DNA from: Heliocybe sulcata
Taxonomy: Eukaryota > Basidiomycota > Agaricomycetes > Gloeophyllales > Gloeophyllaceae
Direction: 5' to 3'
Length of the DNA: 64,000 nucleotides
NCBI GenBank assembly: GCA_004369045.1
Contig: ML213528.1
Location: 231,662-295,661, forward strand
The notes under the pieces are model-generated. The model was not told where the DNA came from. It was given only the letters and a program-made list of their open reading frames with translations, and searched no databases. A program made the translations under genes and the position numbers. Shown one piece after another: positions 62,344 to 64,000 of this stretch (positions are counted from its first letter, which is position 1; each line of letters starts with the position of its first letter).

Positions 62344-63224
62344 TCGCAGGATACCGCTGTCGATTCACTGTACTGTATGGGTACCTCCCTTGTGTAATAA
62401 GTGTACAACAATCCTAGCGGAGGAATCTCTACGTCCCTCTTGCTCCTTTATGGCAAGAATCATCTCCTTCAACTCATTCAACCGGACGTTCCTCAGGTTC
62501 CTCCCTCGCGCAGGCCTTGAAAATGGACTCAAAGGGACGGGATCAACATTGCGCACGGAGCATATTGCGAGGAGTATTGACGATACACATATCCCAGAGG
62601 CAAGTCCCTAAGGCATGGACGTCGCTGGCACGCGTGTGGCCTGGGAGGCCCTTCACCTGTAGCGTCATGCACGCCACCGACGTCCAGCAGCATTGTGAAT
62701 CCGCGATCACAGCCTCTCATATCTCGACCAGAATGTTTCGAGTGAGGTCCTTGTGTAGGATGCCGAGCGAGTGCGAGTGTTGTACGCTGTCGATCAGCTC
62801 CAATATACTCTTTCTTATTCTAGCAATGGTCCTCAGCGCCATCCCAACCTTCCGGGCTCTTTCCGATAAGTTTCGCTAGGCTGCAACTTCGCCTTTGCAT
62901 TCCGTCCGACTAGGCCTACGGATGGTACTGTCATGATAGAAGATCTTTCTAGGAGCACAAATCAGCAGGCATACTGTGACTGCCCGAGCGACGCAACCAT
63001 CCAATTGCATGCACCCGATGGGATAAGAAGCACCCTTACTAGTGCCTCCAGCACGAATTGCAGACGTCAACATGAACGCTAATGACACCGTGAATCAACA
63101 GTGATAAACCATTACGTGTCCTCCTGTATAGTCAAACGCATATATGGAGTCCATAACCACTTCCTTCCACCCCCGTCATGATATCGACAGGATGACAAAA
63201 GCAGGATACAATAAAGGGAACCTA
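62344..63224. other. Intergenic between convergent genes
   Basis: About 880 bp of 3' flanking sequence between the reductase and dephospho-CoA kinase. No exon was recognised. Confidence 0.6.
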
Positions 63225-64000
63225 CTAAGATGTTCTTGTCCTATGCTTCCGCGTCGCCCTCCGATTGCGCTTGAGCATCCTCCACAACAGCGTCCAAAGT
63301 CCCGAGAGGATCCCCAGAGGCGGAAGCAGCCAGTCTATCCGCCACGTCCAGCTGACTTCCCTGTGTAAACGCTTTATAAAGGAGACGACCTGTTCCTCGA
63401 GCTCCTGGACAGTACCGGAGTTATCAATGACCTGGTCTGCGTAGTCGAGTTTCTCGGTGATGGGGAGCTGCGCGTTCAGACGGGACATCGCCGCCTCGCG
63501 ACTGGAGTTGTCTCGCTTCATGAGACGTTGGAGCTGGATCTCCGCAGAGCTGCCATACCAGAAGGAGGTTAGAGGGGCGGCTCGAAATGAGTGACACTGT
63601 TGTTGCATACCAGTACACCACGACCACCTTCCCGACCCACTTGTGTATCCCAGACTCTATGAGCAGGGGCACGTCAACGACACACAGCTTCTGGCCCTTG
63701 ATCCAGCACTGGACAACCGCCCAGAACATAGCCCACCGCACGGCAGGGTGCACTATGGAATTCAACTTCCTCCTCTTTACCTCGTCATTGAACACGATCG
63801 ACCCCAATTTGGGTCTATCCAGGGTACCGTCTTCTTGAAGAACATCCGGTCCAAAGTACTCGACAATCTGCTTATGTGCGCTTGTCCCTGGAAGGACGAC
63901 CTCTCGCGCGAGAACGTCCGCGTCGATGAGTGGGATGTTGTGCGACTTCAGCAGTGCGGAGACGGTGGACTTGCCCGTGGCGATTCCACCAGTGAGGCCT
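63225..64000 (-). CDS. CAB5: Dephospho-CoA kinase (5' end outside window)
   Basis: This enzyme phosphorylates dephospho-CoA to coenzyme A, the last step of CoA synthesis. Reading from the window edge, GLTGGIATGKSTV is the P-loop, so only a few N-terminal residues are missing. Then come IPLIDADVLAREVV, a core with GSIVFNDEVKRRKLNSIVHP, KLCVVDVPLLIESG and, after an intron near 63550-63610, EIQLQRLMKRDNSS and LDYADQVIDNSGT (lid and closing motifs). The C-terminus has a hydrophobic segment (WLLPPLGILSGLWTLLW) and a basic end, as in yeast Cab5 and other fungal forms that sit on membranes. Stop at 63225-63227. Confidence 0.92.

Overview
This window reads as nuclear DNA of an agaricomycete fungus (Basidiomycota, perhaps of the polypore type). 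The genes are dense and cut by many GT-AG introns of about 45-60 nt. Families largely confined to, or expanded in, this group recur: DUF6534 seven-helix membrane proteins, FunK1-type kinases and adenylate-forming reductases. All functional calls come from reading translated exons; exon joins were made by eye from splice consensus and reading frame.

Layout. 1-4.4 kb: 3' part of a DUF6534 membrane protein, then a delta-12-type fatty acid desaturase. 5.7-15.6 kb: a conserved core block with a heat-shock-factor transcription factor, proteasome subunit RPN8, splicing factor SF3B2/CUS1 (divergent from RPN8 across about 190 bp) and an arrestin-fold protein with a long repeat-bearing tail. 16-26.5 kb: an accessory block with an unassigned exon pair, a second DUF6534 gene, a FunK1 kinase with one apparent frameshift, a tRNA-derived SINE-like element, an SDR carbonyl reductase and a free-standing thioester-reductase gene. 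27.6-39.3 kb: housekeeping genes (cytochrome oxidase subunit IV, a seven-knuckle CCHC protein, ATP synthase epsilon, a Rab4-like GTPase, a dual-specificity phosphatase, a broken mitochondrial-type gene, eIF4A, an MFS monocarboxylate-type transporter). 40.7-48.8 kb: a second, intact FunK1 kinase, a YheT-type alpha/beta hydrolase and an IML2-type TPR protein. 48.8-58.3 kb: gene-poor, with a 390-base assembly gap, a tail-to-tail pair of DUF6534 genes and much unassigned sequence. 58.3-64 kb: a full adenylation-thiolation-reductase gene, then dephospho-CoA kinase running off the end.

Three accessory families (DUF6534 x4, FunK1 x2, adenylate-forming reductase x2) occur in two neighbourhoods, about 17-26 kb and 41-62 kb, separated by housekeeping genes. 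This suggests local duplication and rearrangement. The free-standing reductase keeps the linker that follows the carrier domain in the full-length gene, so it is best read as a cut-down copy of that type of enzyme. I found no CRISPR array, rRNA, recognisable retroelement or DNA transposon. The nearest thing to a mobile element is the SINE-like unit at 22.8-23.1 kb.
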